Source: Halomicronema sp. CCY15110
Lineage (GTDB): Bacteria > Cyanobacteriota > Cyanobacteriia > Phormidesmidales > Phormidesmidaceae
Length of the DNA: 33,389 nucleotides
NCBI RefSeq assembly: GCF_016888165.1
Contig: NZ_JACSWC010000134.1
Span: 1-33,389, forward strand
Reading direction: 5' to 3'
The notes beneath the pieces are model-generated. The model saw only the letters and a program-made list of their open reading frames with translations. It made no database searches and was not told where the DNA came from. Below, in pieces: positions 23,267 through 32,550 of this stretch (its first letter is position 1; each line of letters begins with the position of its first letter). The position numbers and the translations under genes are program-made.

Positions 23267-23851
23267 TTAAAAAGCATTTTCCCAGGCGGCGGCATCGTTG
23301 GCGCAGGTGGCGTCTTCAAAGGACATGGTGCCACCTAATATCGTCGTCACCACGACGCAAGCCTGGATGTTGTCGTTGTTGGCCGGGTTGATTTGCACGA
23401 CAAAGGGTAAAGCTTGGGGAACCCCATCGGGATCTAAACGCACCATGCCTTGGTAGTCAAAGGTGATGGAATTCACGTCGTCAGGGGTGGCTGCGGCCAA
23501 GGGCGAGCTAGCGGCTAAGGTGATCATGCCGTCCCGAAGTTCATTCGGGCCGAGCCTTTCTTTAACACCATCGGTAATGACAGTGGGAAGATCGGGCTCA
23601 TCGGGTGGCACTTCTTCCCTAATTTCTACGGTGATCCGGGTGCGCTGCGAGATCGCTTCCTGTTGGGCCTGTCTCAGCACTTGCACCAGGTCGGTTTCGA
23701 CGGCGCGGACGCGCTGACGGGTGGCATAGGCCAGCCAACTGGGGGTCGAGATCGCGGCTAAGATCCCAATAATAATGACCACAACCAAGACTTCGATCAG
23801 GGTGAAGCCAGCGGTGGCATCAGGCTGCTTAGACGATTCAGGAAAAACCAT
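23267..23851 (-). CDS. GspH/FimT-type pseudopilin, HpsD-like
   Basis: A 194-residue prepilin-like protein. It has a short leader ending in Gly15, then FTLIEVLVVVIIIGILAAIS: the prepilin peptidase site with glutamate at position +5 and the hydrophobic assembly helix. The next part, RQRVRAVETDLVQVLRQAQQEAISQRTRI, is typical of GspH/FimT minor pseudopilins. Downstream of hpsA-hpsB-hpsC, this position corresponds to HpsD of the hormogonium polysaccharide locus, where pseudopilins are thought to help secrete polysaccharide for gliding. ATG at 23851 is preferred; GTG at 23860 would add three residues. It lies 56 bp after hpsC and is probably the last gene of the operon. The hpsD name is by position; the pseudopilin class is certain. 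Confidence 0.85.
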   Translation of the reverse strand: MVFPESSKQPDATAGFTLIEVLVVVIIIGILAAISTPSWLAYATRQRVRAVETDLVQVLRQAQQEAISQRTRITVEIREEVPPDEPDLPTVITDGVKERLGPNELRDGMITLAASSPLAAATPDDVNSITFDYQGMVRLDPDGVPQALPFVVQINPANNDNIQACVVVTTILGGTMSFEDATCANDAAAWENAF

Positions 23852-23907
23852 GGGATTCACTCAACGATTGGCGGCATTAAACAACAGTTCATTCAAAAAA
23901 ACGACGA

Positions 23908-24888
23908 TTACGGTGCGTTTTGAATCACCCCGCGAATGAGCACCTGGGATTCTAGCGTGGGTAAGCTACTGCTCTCGGTCAGGCCCACCACTTGGTTCCG
24001 GCCCAGTTGAGCCGCATTCCCCTGCAAATAAACAATCAAGCTCTTGTTGAGGTTTTGGCTGTTAGCCACACCAGCGTCAGGCTGAGCTACGCAGGTATAA
24101 AAACTGTTGAAACCAGTACCCGCTGCTGGCGTGCGAGCGAAGGTGGTATCGGGGCAGGGAGTACTAGCATTACCGTTATCAACAACGTTGACGAAATCGG
24201 TAAGCACTGCGGTGTTGCCGTCAGTGGTTTCGCCAGTGGCTTTTCGCCAAGTAGCAAAGGTATTGAAGGTGTTAGTCGCCAAGCCAGGAATAAACACCGT
24301 TGGGTCGGCGTAGCCCCGGTTGCGCGTGAGGGTGTTGTTGCTGATTTCGTCGTAGGCGGGCAGCTCATAGCGAATAATGCGAGACTGGCCTTCCCAGATG
24401 CCGACGTTATCGTTAGTTTGATGGAAATAGACGACTAACGTGTATGTATTTTGCCGAACTAGCAAAGCTTCACATTCGTCGGTATTCGCTGGAGGCTGAT
24501 TATCGCAATTATTCAAGTCAGTGATCTCTTGATCCGATAGCGGGTCTAAGCGCCAAAATGCCAATACCGGAGTTGCTCCTGCTGGCTCATCGTCGAGCTG
24601 GCCCAACAAATTGTAGGCAGTCGTAAAGTCGCTGTAGACAAATACGGCTTCGCCGACATCGCTGGCGATGTAATCGAGGGCGCGGCGCATGTCTTGCTGG
24701 GCTTGGGTGAGACGCTCTTCGCGGTTGTTGACCTGGAGCATCTCAATGACGAGGAAGAGCAACCCGCTGGTAATGATGCCGCCAATCAAGATCGCGACTA
24801 ACAGCTCTAGCAGGGTAAACCCGCGTTGGGTCAGGTGTTGGGCCTGACGCGAGCGACGATAAAGGTGGTGGATGAGGTTGGCAGGCAT
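23908..24888 (-). CDS. hpsC: Hormogonium polysaccharide secretion pseudopilin HpsC
   Basis: A 326-residue PilW-like minor pseudopilin. The leader is QRG with cleavage after Gly23, followed by FTLLELLVAILIGGIITSGLL with Glu28 at +5. Next comes NREERLTQAQQDMRRALDYIASDVGEAVFVY, a stretch characteristic of HpsC. The large globular domain has several cysteines that may form disulfides (NNCDN, DECEA, TPCPD, YTCVA). In Nostoc the hpsBCD pseudopilins are needed for polysaccharide export and gliding of hormogonia. It lies between hpsB (54 bp upstream) and the HpsD-like gene (56 bp downstream), same strand. Confidence 0.88.
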   Translation of the reverse strand: MPANLIHHLYRRSRQAQHLTQRGFTLLELLVAILIGGIITSGLLFLVIEMLQVNNREERLTQAQQDMRRALDYIASDVGEAVFVYSDFTTAYNLLGQLDDEPAGATPVLAFWRLDPLSDQEITDLNNCDNQPPANTDECEALLVRQNTYTLVVYFHQTNDNVGIWEGQSRIIRYELPAYDEISNNTLTRNRGYADPTVFIPGLATNTFNTFATWRKATGETTDGNTAVLTDFVNVVDNGNASTPCPDTTFARTPAAGTGFNSFYTCVAQPDAGVANSQNLNKSLIVYLQGNAAQLGRNQVVGLTESSSLPTLESQVLIRGVIQNAP

Positions 24889-24942
24889 GGTGAATACCCC
24901 TAAGAGCGGTGACGAAAAATCAGGCAGTGGAAGCAGCAGGCA

Positions 24943-25641
24943 TTAATTACAGCTAGCGGGGCGATCAGCGACAGCAGTATTAGAGTCAAGCTGGCTGTTG
25001 TCGGTGTAATCGATCCAGTTACACAACGAGTCGGCACCTTCGGTGGAACCTAAGCTGGTGTAAAGCACCGCTTTGGGCCGCTCTGAACGATCGCCCTGAG
25101 TGTTTTGGGCGCGGCCTCCCTGGGTCATGCCTAACATGGCCTCCTCGGTGGATAGAGCGCCCGTGGCAGTATCAACCGCGTCGAAATCGTAGACCCGCAC
25201 TCCCATTTCAAAGGTATTGGCAGCACCGACTCTGGACACAAGATAGCTTTGGACAACAAAATCATCGTCGCCATCGTTATTAACGTCAACGACTCGCAAC
25301 GTTGTGGCGGTATCGGTGAGACCTGTGGGGCCATCGACTTCGGGAGCGCGGTCTTCAGTGGCCGTGACCACTGTGGGCAAATTAGCCAGATCGCCCTGCT
25401 CGAACATGATGCGGACGCGATCGATCTCGCTTTGGGCGAGGGCGAGGGACTGCTCGGCCTTTTGGCTTTGCACTCGCGTGGCGACGGAAATCGCCATCAT
25501 GGGGGCAATCACTGCCCCGACCACCCCCACCACCACGATCGCCATAACGCATTCGATGAGGGTGAGGCCCGCTTCGTTTGGCCCGGTGGCGGGTAAGGCC
25601 CGCACCGGGGGAGCACTGGGATTGTGAGCTGAGCTAGTCAT
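24943..25641 (-). CDS. hpsB: Hormogonium polysaccharide secretion pseudopilin HpsB
   Basis: A 232-residue prepilin-like protein. Leader cleavage is expected after Gly25 in NEAG, followed by LTLIECVMAIVVVGVVGAVIAPMM with Glu30 at +5; the usual first residue Phe is Leu. Next is QSQKAEQSLALAQSEIDRVRIMFEQGD, typical of HpsB. A DVNNDGDDD loop looks like a calcium-binding motif. The start at 25641 (ATG, with GGAAGG about eight bases upstream) is preferred to GTG at 25650. It follows hpsA by 41 bp and precedes hpsC by 54 bp, forming one operon. Confidence 0.87.
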   Translation of the reverse strand: MTSSAHNPSAPPVRALPATGPNEAGLTLIECVMAIVVVGVVGAVIAPMMAISVATRVQSQKAEQSLALAQSEIDRVRIMFEQGDLANLPTVVTATEDRAPEVDGPTGLTDTATTLRVVDVNNDGDDDFVVQSYLVSRVGAANTFEMGVRVYDFDAVDTATGALSTEEAMLGMTQGGRAQNTQGDRSERPKAVLYTSLGSTEGADSLCNWIDYTDNSQLDSNTAVADRPASCN

Positions 25642-25682
25642 GGAAATCACCTTCCAACAGGAGTGAAACGATAGCGGGGGCG

Positions 25683-28600
25683 CTAGTTACAGAAGTCGGG
25701 GAAGATGGCGTCACCATCCTCATCGACGGCGCAACGGAGGTTGCTGATGTAGGGGTCATCGGCGGAGAGTTCGCGATAGTATTCGCTGCGCGATCGCCCT
25801 AACTGGGCAAAGCGGCGGGCGGCCGGAGCCGGGGGCACATATAAGAGGCCGACATCAAAGCCCCAGCGGCGATCGGGCGGCTGGTAGTGATAGAACCACT
25901 CAGCGGTGGTGGGAGCGGTGCCCGGTTCCCAAGCTTGTTGGTCATAGGGGCCAGTGGCCGAGGTCGAGAAGTTGAGCTGAATGAAGGCTCCACTAATAAA
26001 CAGATCCCGATCGGACCAGCGCTCTAAGAAGCGAGGATAGTTGTGTAACCCCCCGTAGGACTCGTTGGTGCGTTCGGGCACAATGCTGCCGACAAAGGTG
26101 GCGTTCACGTAAGTGTCAACCGCTTGTGGTTGATTGGCATTGCGCTCGTTCTCTTCGCCCATGCTGATGTAAGCATTATCGGCAGCAAACGCTTGGAAAT
26201 AGCGCTGCCACTTCCCAATACCAGCACCAGCACTATTGTCCAGGTAGTACGTGCCGTTACGGTCGATCCAGATAGGCGTTGTGTTATCGCCAGGAACTTG
26301 GTTTAGCCATTTAGCAGTCTCACGCAAAGGACGGTTGAAGGACGCGAAAGATGAGGTACGAGAGTTGGCTAGCAAGAAGGCATCTGAGATCGCCCCATCA
26401 GGGAAGTCAGCCGACAATACCGTGAGGCCATCGGTCAAAATCTCGACGGGTCGCCAGTGATCGTTGGTCAGGTTAGCAAAGTTGTCTAGATCTAACTCGT
26501 CGGCGGTCCGGTTGGTGTAGAACTCGGCGAAGTTATAGACGCCATCTAAAGTGTCGGTAAACTCTTCGAGTAAATTGGCCGTTGTGCCGTCAGAACTGTG
26601 CAGGTTGAAATCACCCTGAATGTAGGCGGTATTGTCTGACACGAAGGTCATGCCGTTTTGCCGACCGGTGGCAGGGTCACCGCCACTAAAGTCAGCCGCA
26701 GCACCGCTGGCTGTGCGGAAGCGGAAGCCGTGGGGCCGACGGTCGGGATCAGGGGCAAAATCGACGGGCTTAATGCTGACGTTGTTGTCTTGCAGGGGCG
26801 GGTCTTGCTCTAGCCCTGGCATGGCGTTCATGCGACAGCCAGCCTGCGTAACGACGCGGAAATTAGTGCCATCCAGGTCTGCGCAGTTAGTCCCGGCCCC
26901 AGCGGGGCGCACGATTTCATCTTCACGCACAGCGTCTTCGCGGAAGGCATAGAAGATACCCTCGGTCGCAAAGTCGGTATCTATAGCGGGGTTATCGGGC
27001 TTGGAGGGTAGCCAATAGTCGCCCGTACCTACTTGGTTTTGGGTGATGGCCTCAATATCGATGTCGAGCACCCGCACGGCCATTTGTTCGCGGCCATTGA
27101 AGATGCCTTTGTCGAGGAAGGGCACATCAATACCCGTACCCGCCGGAACTTGGATGCGGAAGACCTGACCAGCATTATTAGGAGCTGTCAATCCAGAAGC
27201 ATTGGCGGCAGCGGGCAATACCCAGCCATTGCCCGCATCAGCAGGGTTAGCAGCGCGGGGAACAGCGGCAATGTCAGCCAGCCCTTTAATGGGATCATCA
27301 GTCGCCGCTGAGCGCACAACTGCATAGTTGACACCACTACCAGCGCCATTGACGTCAGTACGAGTGATATAAGGATCGTTGACATACTCTTCGGCGGTGG
27401 GTTGTTGATGGTAGTCGGCACCGTCGTGATCGTGATCGACTAAAGGAAATAGGTAATAAAGCGATGGAAACTTGATCGGATATTCATCGATTTCTGAGCA
27501 GGCGATCAAACCCGCAGCAACGTTGTTATCTGCACCACCGCCACCGCCAGCGGCCAGAGCTTGGAAGATGTTCGGGTCGCATCCGACTTTGAATACGAGA
27601 TCGTTATTACCGTTGAGGAAACCCCCAACTGGTTCAGTCAACCCCGTTGAATAGTCGTAGTTGACGAACGAACCAGCACCAGGATCATAAGCGACTGAGT
27701 TAGGCCCTTGCCCTTCTCTAAAGCCAAGGTCACGGTCTCTGATTAAAGAGGTGTAGTAGTTGACTTGACTACTAAAGTTCAAGATGGCGTCTACATCGCC
27801 AGCCGCAAGGCTGGGGATAACGCCCGGTTCTTCAACGAGCGCCAGCCAGTCATCCAGTGTCCATTCGGCAAAATATTCGGCGGTGTCACATTTGGCCTGG
27901 AAGCCGTTTTTATCAGCATTGCCACCATTTGCCGGGCATAAGTTGCCATCCGTGATCACGGTGTCAGTGTCTTGATCTACCCAGATCGTACTTCCAGAGG
28001 CATTTAAATCACCTCTGGCCTTCAAGAAATTGACGAGACCAAAGCTGCCTGTACCGCCGCAGGGGTTACCACCGCCCCCAGTGTTGTTAGGGTCACTGCC
28101 ATTTAAACAGGTGGCGATCTGACCGATGCTTTGCCCAAGTTGCCCAGAAACGTTCTGCATGGAACTGGGGGGATTAGCCAGAATCGTCTCAATCTCAGCA
28201 ATATCTCTATCGACGTTGTAAGCCAGGAGACCCAAGGTGCAGGCCGCACTGTGAACAGTGGACTTGTCGGCTGGGCTGAGGGCAATAAAGCTAGCCGCCG
28301 AGGCTAAGCCGCCGTCATCGATAATGCGCCGCAGGGCAGAAAAATCGCCCCACATTGACTGAAAAGGATAAGGATGCACGAAGGCATCTTGAACGGGCGG
28401 GAAGGACGGTGCACCGCCTCGGGGATCACCGGCGAAATAAGCGAGATTTCGCAGTGCTTTGCCTAAAGGTGCGGTTCCAATGACTTCATCGCTAAATTCA
28501 CTGGGAGTATCAAAGTCGGGATGATACTTAAATTCCCAGCCATTCGTGCCCTCACCTCTGAAAAAATCTGTCTTCAGCGTCCCGAGATTATCGTAGTTAT

Positions 28601-30602
28601 CAAAGGTGCGGCTATTGATGATGCTCTGTTGGGTACCGGGGTGAGCGGTGAGGGCCATACAAGCCGCCGGAAATGTACCATCAGAGGCCATATCGCCAGG
28701 GCCTTCGTAGTGGTAAACCACCATGCCCTGCACTGCCGCCAGGTTATCTCGCAGCGTCCGCCGCTGCCGATATTCATGGTTACCCACTTCATCAGCCGTG
28801 AAGGTAGTCAGATCCGTTTTGCTCTGAGTAGGCGGATACAGCGGGTCGCCAGGAGGTGCGGGAATCGCATTCAAAGAACCCGCTCCCACGGGTGGAACCG
28901 CAGGAAGTTGGCCCCATCCATTGACGTTACCCAACTCCAGGCGCTCGCCGACCACTACGCGCAAACCACCTTTAATGGCCTGCCGCTCCCAATAACCGTC
29001 GAGCCCGGTTTCATCCGCAATGAGTTGAGTTTCTTCGTAGTCTTCGTCACCGTCACCGTTGTCAATTTCTTGACCCACAGTGCGATCGTCTGTGGTGACA
29101 GCGGTGGTGTTGTTATCCAGACTCAGCCGAGGCTTACTGAGGTCATAGCGAGGTTTTGGCCCCCACCGATTATCCGCCCGATAAAAGTCATCGACAAAGG
29201 GGCGATCTTCCGGCGCATTCCGAATCCGGGCCGCCATGTCGCTACCTTCCCAATCGGCATCACGATTCCAACCAGCTTGATTAATATGCTCAGAGCGATC
29301 CCGCAAAAATAGCGCGATGGGGTTCATCGCCACTTCCGACGGACTGCCGCCATCCACCGAGTCGTTAGCGTTGGTTAAATTCCTGCCCGCAGTGGGCGGT
29401 GTGCGATCGCCGGCAAACAGGTGAAACTCAACATTAGCGCCACCGTAGTCATTTTCCTTGGTGCGGCCTTTGATGGCCTGTCCTTCGAAGGTGCTGCCAT
29501 CGTCATACTCGACTGCGCCCAGGGTGATTTCCGAAGCCAGTTCGCTATATATACACGAATTGTGGGAAGTCACCATGTAAGAATCGATCTGATCGGCGAC
29601 GATGAGGCTGCCATCCGTGTGCATCGCCCCATTCCACTTAAAATCTTCCCCCGGAAAAATGTCGAGGTCATAGCGGAACCATGCGCCCCACTTGTTGACC
29701 GTCGAGGCAATCCGCGATTGCTGAAACTCTAAGCTCTCAAAGGTTTGCCCCACATTGTTGCCGCGATTATTCGAGACAAACGCCGTAATTTGAAAGTTTT
29801 TCTGAATGTCGGAGCTAGCAACGGTGTCAACCGATTGCCAGCCTTCTTCGACCACGGCGGCACCCCCACAAGACCCGATCGCCTGTGTAGTCGCGAGGGG
29901 ACCGGTGCGCGTGACGAGGGCACCAGCTTTTTCGTCATCCGCCTTCGCCTGCAAATTCACTTCATTCCCCGTTTCGGGGTTAGTGGCTTCATGATCCACC
30001 AAAATTGAGTAGGCTGCCCACTCGGTAGGCTCGCCGTTGGCATCTTCCTCAATCTCGCCATCACCATTCACATCGGCAGCAAAGGCCCAGGCATTATCCA
30101 AACGAGCAACTCCATCGCTATCTGTGCCGTTAATGTTGAGTCGCTTTTCACCCGGTAGTGTATAGGGATCGGGGAGGCTATCTAATAAGTCAAGGTCTTC
30201 ACCCACCGTGTCAGGGATGCGGTCAGCATCAGGCAACATCATGTTGGCGAGGTAGTCGCTAGAGGGTACGCCGATCAGACGTGGATCTTGGGTGAATAAA
30301 AATTCGAGCTTGGCCTTGGCCCGGTCAATTGCCGGGGTCGCCGCGTTATAGATGACCTGCTGTTCGCGCTGGCTAATCACCTGACTGCTACGCGAAAAGG
30401 TGCGAAACGTCAGGGCGCTCGCCGTGAGCAACACCATCAAGATGAGCAACAGCGTCGTCGGAAAGACAAACCCCGCTCGGGCCGTCGCGCGGCGTCGCCG
30501 TCCACTAAACCACCAGAGCGATCGAAAAACGCCCTGCATAAATGGCTTCAGCCACCGCTGAAAACGACTGGATTGAGGGGATGTGTGACGATTAGGCATC
30601 AT
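25683..30602 (-). CDS. hpsA: Hormogonium polysaccharide biosynthesis protein HpsA
   Basis: A very large exported protein of 1639 residues. The basic N-terminus (FSGRRRRATARAGF) precedes one hydrophobic helix (about 45-66, VFPTTLLLILMVLLTASALTF) and SQVISQREQQVIYNAATPAIDRAKAKLEFLF, as in HpsA homologues. The layout resembles a PilX-like minor pilin with a giant C-terminal domain, though Glu5 is missing. The rest is rich in Asp, Asn and Gly, with possible calcium loops such as DVNGDGEIEED (177-187) and DHDHDGADYH. In Nostoc punctiforme hpsA heads the hps locus required for motility polysaccharide; its exact role is unknown. It is the first gene of the hpsA-B-C-D-like operon. The ATG pair at 30597-30602 is the only start before the basic stretch. 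Confidence 0.88.
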   Translation of the reverse strand: MMPNRHTSPQSSRFQRWLKPFMQGVFRSLWWFSGRRRRATARAGFVFPTTLLLILMVLLTASALTFRTFSRSSQVISQREQQVIYNAATPAIDRAKAKLEFLFTQDPRLIGVPSSDYLANMMLPDADRIPDTVGEDLDLLDSLPDPYTLPGEKRLNINGTDSDGVARLDNAWAFAADVNGDGEIEEDANGEPTEWAAYSILVDHEATNPETGNEVNLQAKADDEKAGALVTRTGPLATTQAIGSCGGAAVVEEGWQSVDTVASSDIQKNFQITAFVSNNRGNNVGQTFESLEFQQSRIASTVNKWGAWFRYDLDIFPGEDFKWNGAMHTDGSLIVADQIDSYMVTSHNSCIYSELASEITLGAVEYDDGSTFEGQAIKGRTKENDYGGANVEFHLFAGDRTPPTAGRNLTNANDSVDGGSPSEVAMNPIALFLRDRSEHINQAGWNRDADWEGSDMAARIRNAPEDRPFVDDFYRADNRWGPKPRYDLSKPRLSLDNNTTAVTTDDRTVGQEIDNGDGDEDYEETQLIADETGLDGYWERQAIKGGLRVVVGERLELGNVNGWGQLPAVPPVGAGSLNAIPAPPGDPLYPPTQSKTDLTTFTADEVGNHEYRQRRTLRDNLAAVQGMVVYHYEGPGDMASDGTFPAACMALTAHPGTQQSIINSRTFDNYDNLGTLKTDFFRGEGTNGWEFKYHPDFDTPSEFSDEVIGTAPLGKALRNLAYFAGDPRGGAPSFPPVQDAFVHPYPFQSMWGDFSALRRIIDDGGLASAASFIALSPADKSTVHSAACTLGLLAYNVDRDIAEIETILANPPSSMQNVSGQLGQSIGQIATCLNGSDPNNTGGGGNPCGGTGSFGLVNFLKARGDLNASGSTIWVDQDTDTVITDGNLCPANGGNADKNGFQAKCDTAEYFAEWTLDDWLALVEEPGVIPSLAAGDVDAILNFSSQVNYYTSLIRDRDLGFREGQGPNSVAYDPGAGSFVNYDYSTGLTEPVGGFLNGNNDLVFKVGCDPNIFQALAAGGGGGADNNVAAGLIACSEIDEYPIKFPSLYYLFPLVDHDHDGADYHQQPTAEEYVNDPYITRTDVNGAGSGVNYAVVRSAATDDPIKGLADIAAVPRAANPADAGNGWVLPAAANASGLTAPNNAGQVFRIQVPAGTGIDVPFLDKGIFNGREQMAVRVLDIDIEAITQNQVGTGDYWLPSKPDNPAIDTDFATEGIFYAFREDAVREDEIVRPAGAGTNCADLDGTNFRVVTQAGCRMNAMPGLEQDPPLQDNNVSIKPVDFAPDPDRRPHGFRFRTASGAAADFSGGDPATGRQNGMTFVSDNTAYIQGDFNLHSSDGTTANLLEEFTDTLDGVYNFAEFYTNRTADELDLDNFANLTNDHWRPVEILTDGLTVLSADFPDGAISDAFLLANSRTSSFASFNRPLRETAKWLNQVPGDNTTPIWIDRNGTYYLDNSAGAGIGKWQRYFQAFAADNAYISMGEENERNANQPQAVDTYVNATFVGSIVPERTNESYGGLHNYPRFLERWSDRDLFISGAFIQLNFSTSATGPYDQQAWEPGTAPTTAEWFYHYQPPDRRWGFDVGLLYVPPAPAARRFAQLGRSRSEYYRELSADDPYISNLRCAVDEDGDAIFPDFCN

Positions 30603-31005
30603 GTTGGCTCACCCAATTAGCAAGTCCGAGATAAATCAATAGAACATTCACTGCGAAAATCGCTGGCAGCTCCCATACTAGCTAACCAGCGTCAAACCTA
30701 TCCTGTAATGACTCAGCGTGTGAAGTCCTGTAGATGATAGCGAGGCTGCTTTCTAGCAATCACAACCCGCCGTCCTGAAACCCTGAAGAATTTTAGCGAA
30801 TCTTTTACAAAATGCCACCTTTTGTAAGGGCGGCGTTAAACAGAAGGTACCCACCCTTTCTAACAAATCGATCAGTAGCCGTCAAAACATTTGTTACATC
30901 AAAATACAAGATGAAACTCAGTGTTTTTACGCAATATCCGTAGATCCGCGCAGCTCAGGGGCGGCAACTATATTAATAACCCGATCAAGCCGGTTTCGAC
31001 TGCGT
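30603..31005. promoter_or_regulatory. hpsA upstream region with clustered TTTGTAA-type inverted repeats
   Basis: About 400 bp without a gene, AT-richer than its surroundings. It contains TTACAAAA (30805-30812) with TTTTGTAA (30820-30827), and TAACAAAT (30861-30868) with ATTTGTTA (30889-30896), both perfect 8-bp inverted repeats built on a similar half-site. They lie about 200-300 bp upstream of the hpsA start and could be operators or transcript hairpins. No confident -35/-10 pair was identified. Confidence 0.4.
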
Positions 31006-31082
31006 TCAACCTACCAGTATCGAGAGTGGAGCGGAGTCGCAACTCGGTTCAGGGGGAGCTTTGTTGCCCGCAAGTCCCTAAG
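31006..31082 (-). repeat. 77-bp dispersed repeat, copy A
   Basis: This sequence recurs as the reverse complement at 33309-33385 with 7 mismatches in 77. Read in the direction of the adjacent ABC gene it begins CTTAGGGACTTGCGGGCAA and supplies that gene's stop codon. It is probably an extragenic repeat or a remnant of an insertion-sequence end. Confidence 0.8.
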
Positions 31083-32049
31083 ATTCGCGGCGCTGGTTAA
31101 TGCGATCGATAAAAAAGTCTTCTAACGTCGGGCGCGCCAGTCGCATCGTGACCAAAGTGCCGCCCATGCCCCGCAGACTCGACATGAAATCATGGGGAGC
31201 CCCATTCAGGGTGCCGTGCCACAACCCCTGCTGAAATTGCAGTTGAGGCACCCACTGTTGCAGGATGTCGAGGTTGCCGCCGCGCCCCGAGACTTGATAC
31301 TGGCTCGACTGCCCCAGCAGCTCATCGAGGGTGCCCGCACACAGCAGCTCGCCCTGGTCGAGCAACGCCACGCGATCGCAGATCGTCTCGACATCGGACA
31401 ACACATGACTGTTAAAAAAGATGGTCTTGCCCCTGGCCTTGAGGGCCAAAATTACCTCCCGCACCCGAAAGCGCCCCATCGGGTCAAGGCCCGACATCGG
31501 CTCATCTAAAAACACCACCTCGGGGTCGTTGATCAGGGCTTGGGCCAACCCCACCCGCTGCAACATGCCCTTGGAATATTGTTTGAGGGGCTTTTTCGCG
31601 ATCGCCTTCGCATCCAGACCCACCATCTCCAATAGCTCGGCGATGCGCTGCCGTCGCTGAGTTGCCGATAAGCCAAACAGGCCAGCGGTATAGGCTAACA
31701 GCTCATGCCCGGTCAGATAATCATAGAAGTAGGGGTTCTCCGGCAGATAGCCGATGCGATGTTTGACGGCGCGATCGCCCAGAGGCTGACCCAGTAGCGT
31801 CCCGCGTCCGCTGGTGGGGCGCACAATGCCCAACAGCAATTTGAGCAACGTGGTTTTGCCCGCGCCGTTTGGCCCCAGCAGACCAAAGGTTTCCCCCGGT
31901 TGCACCGCCAGGTCGCACTGTTGCAGCGGCGTCACCGATTGATTGAGCCAAAACCCAGTGCGATAGGTCTTGGTGAGCTGATACGTCTCGACCATGGCGG
32001 CGGTGGGGGCCACCGGGGGGTCAGCAAAGCTGGGAGCGGAAGCGGTCAT
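31078..32049 (-). CDS. ABC transporter ATP-binding protein (ABC-2/CcmA type)
   Basis: A 323-residue ATPase subunit of an ABC-2 type transporter. Walker A GPNGAGKT is at 59-66, Q-loop region [15 protein letters not shown], signature variant [13 protein letters not shown], Walker [13 protein letters not shown] and switch histidine FFNSHVL. The C-terminal 90 residues are an accessory domain ending [10 protein letters not shown], as usual in this group. Such proteins pair with an ABC-2 permease to export polysaccharides, lipids or drugs; no permease is adjacent in the window, so it could lie elsewhere or be shared. Residues 1-18 are low-complexity and the conserved domain starts at [15 protein letters not shown] (Met19), so translation may start there. 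The stop codon lies inside dispersed repeat copy A. Confidence 0.88.
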   Translation of the reverse strand: MTASAPSFADPPVAPTAAMVETYQLTKTYRTGFWLNQSVTPLQQCDLAVQPGETFGLLGPNGAGKTTLLKLLLGIVRPTSGRGTLLGQPLGDRAVKHRIGYLPENPYFYDYLTGHELLAYTAGLFGLSATQRRQRIAELLEMVGLDAKAIAKKPLKQYSKGMLQRVGLAQALINDPEVVFLDEPMSGLDPMGRFRVREVILALKARGKTIFFNSHVLSDVETICDRVALLDQGELLCAGTLDELLGQSSQYQVSGRGGNLDILQQWVPQLQFQQGLWHGTLNGAPHDFMSSLRGMGGTLVTMRLARPTLEDFFIDRINQRRES

Positions 32050-32160
32050 GGCAGTACCGTTTTATGTCAGGCTGGGACTAGGCAGGCGCGACCTGGTGAA
32101 CATGAGGCCGCGATCGCACTTCAAAGAGCCGTATTGTAGGGTATCGGAAATCGAACTACC

Positions 32161-32316
32161 ATGACTCGTTCCAAAATTGTCGCAATTATTACTGGGGCAC
32201 TCTCGCTGCTGCTAGCGATCGGTTATCTCTTGCTCGTGCAATTACTCGACTTTCGAGGAGAAATGCTGCCCGCGCCAGTGGATGTGGTGGGGTGGCTGGT
32301 GCGCGACGCCCTCTAG
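32161..32316 (+). CDS. 51-residue single-pass membrane protein, conserved in cyanobacteria
   Basis: Reads MTRSKIVAIITGALSLLLAI, then GYLLLVQLLDFRGEMLPAPV and an 11-residue tail. One membrane helix (about 6-27) is followed by LLDFRGEMLPAP, a pattern I recall from small unnamed cyanobacterial proteins. It is divergent from the ABC ATPase gene, with a 111-bp shared spacer. No function is known. The good hydrophobic helix, the ATG start and the family-like motif support a real gene despite its length. Confidence 0.65.
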   Translation: MTRSKIVAIITGALSLLLAIGYLLLVQLLDFRGEMLPAPVDVVGWLVRDAL

Positions 32317-32436
32317 GAATCGGTGCCCAATTGGCTGGGCCGATACCAGATAGCCTTGATCACAGAAAATCATCCCTTCGGGGACTGGATTGGGGCTTTA
32401 AAGCTTCACGCGACCCAAAATATTGGTCGGTATTTA

Positions 32437-32510
32437 GGGGACGGTTCCCGACTGACTTAGCGGATACAGTATGACCTTGACCATGACCTTGACCGCAGGG
32501 AACCGTCCCC
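32437..32510. repeat. Palindromic element with GGGGACGGTTCCC arms, copy 2
   Basis: Perfect 13-bp inverted arms, GGGGACGGTTCCC (32437-32449) and GGGAACCGTCCCC (32498-32510), match the arms of the element at 20929-20989. The 48-base centre shares only short stretches with copy 1 (CGGAT, ACAGT) and contains a 12-bp direct duplication, ATGACCTTGACC twice (32471-32494). Confidence 0.75.
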
Positions 32511-32550
32511 TGGGTGGCTGGTTCACGCAACCAATAGGTTGGACGCAGCC

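Noticed and set aside
28521-29312. 263-codon open frame opposite hpsA
   Set aside because: It is antisense to the continuous HpsA frame, with no domain or start signal that would support it.
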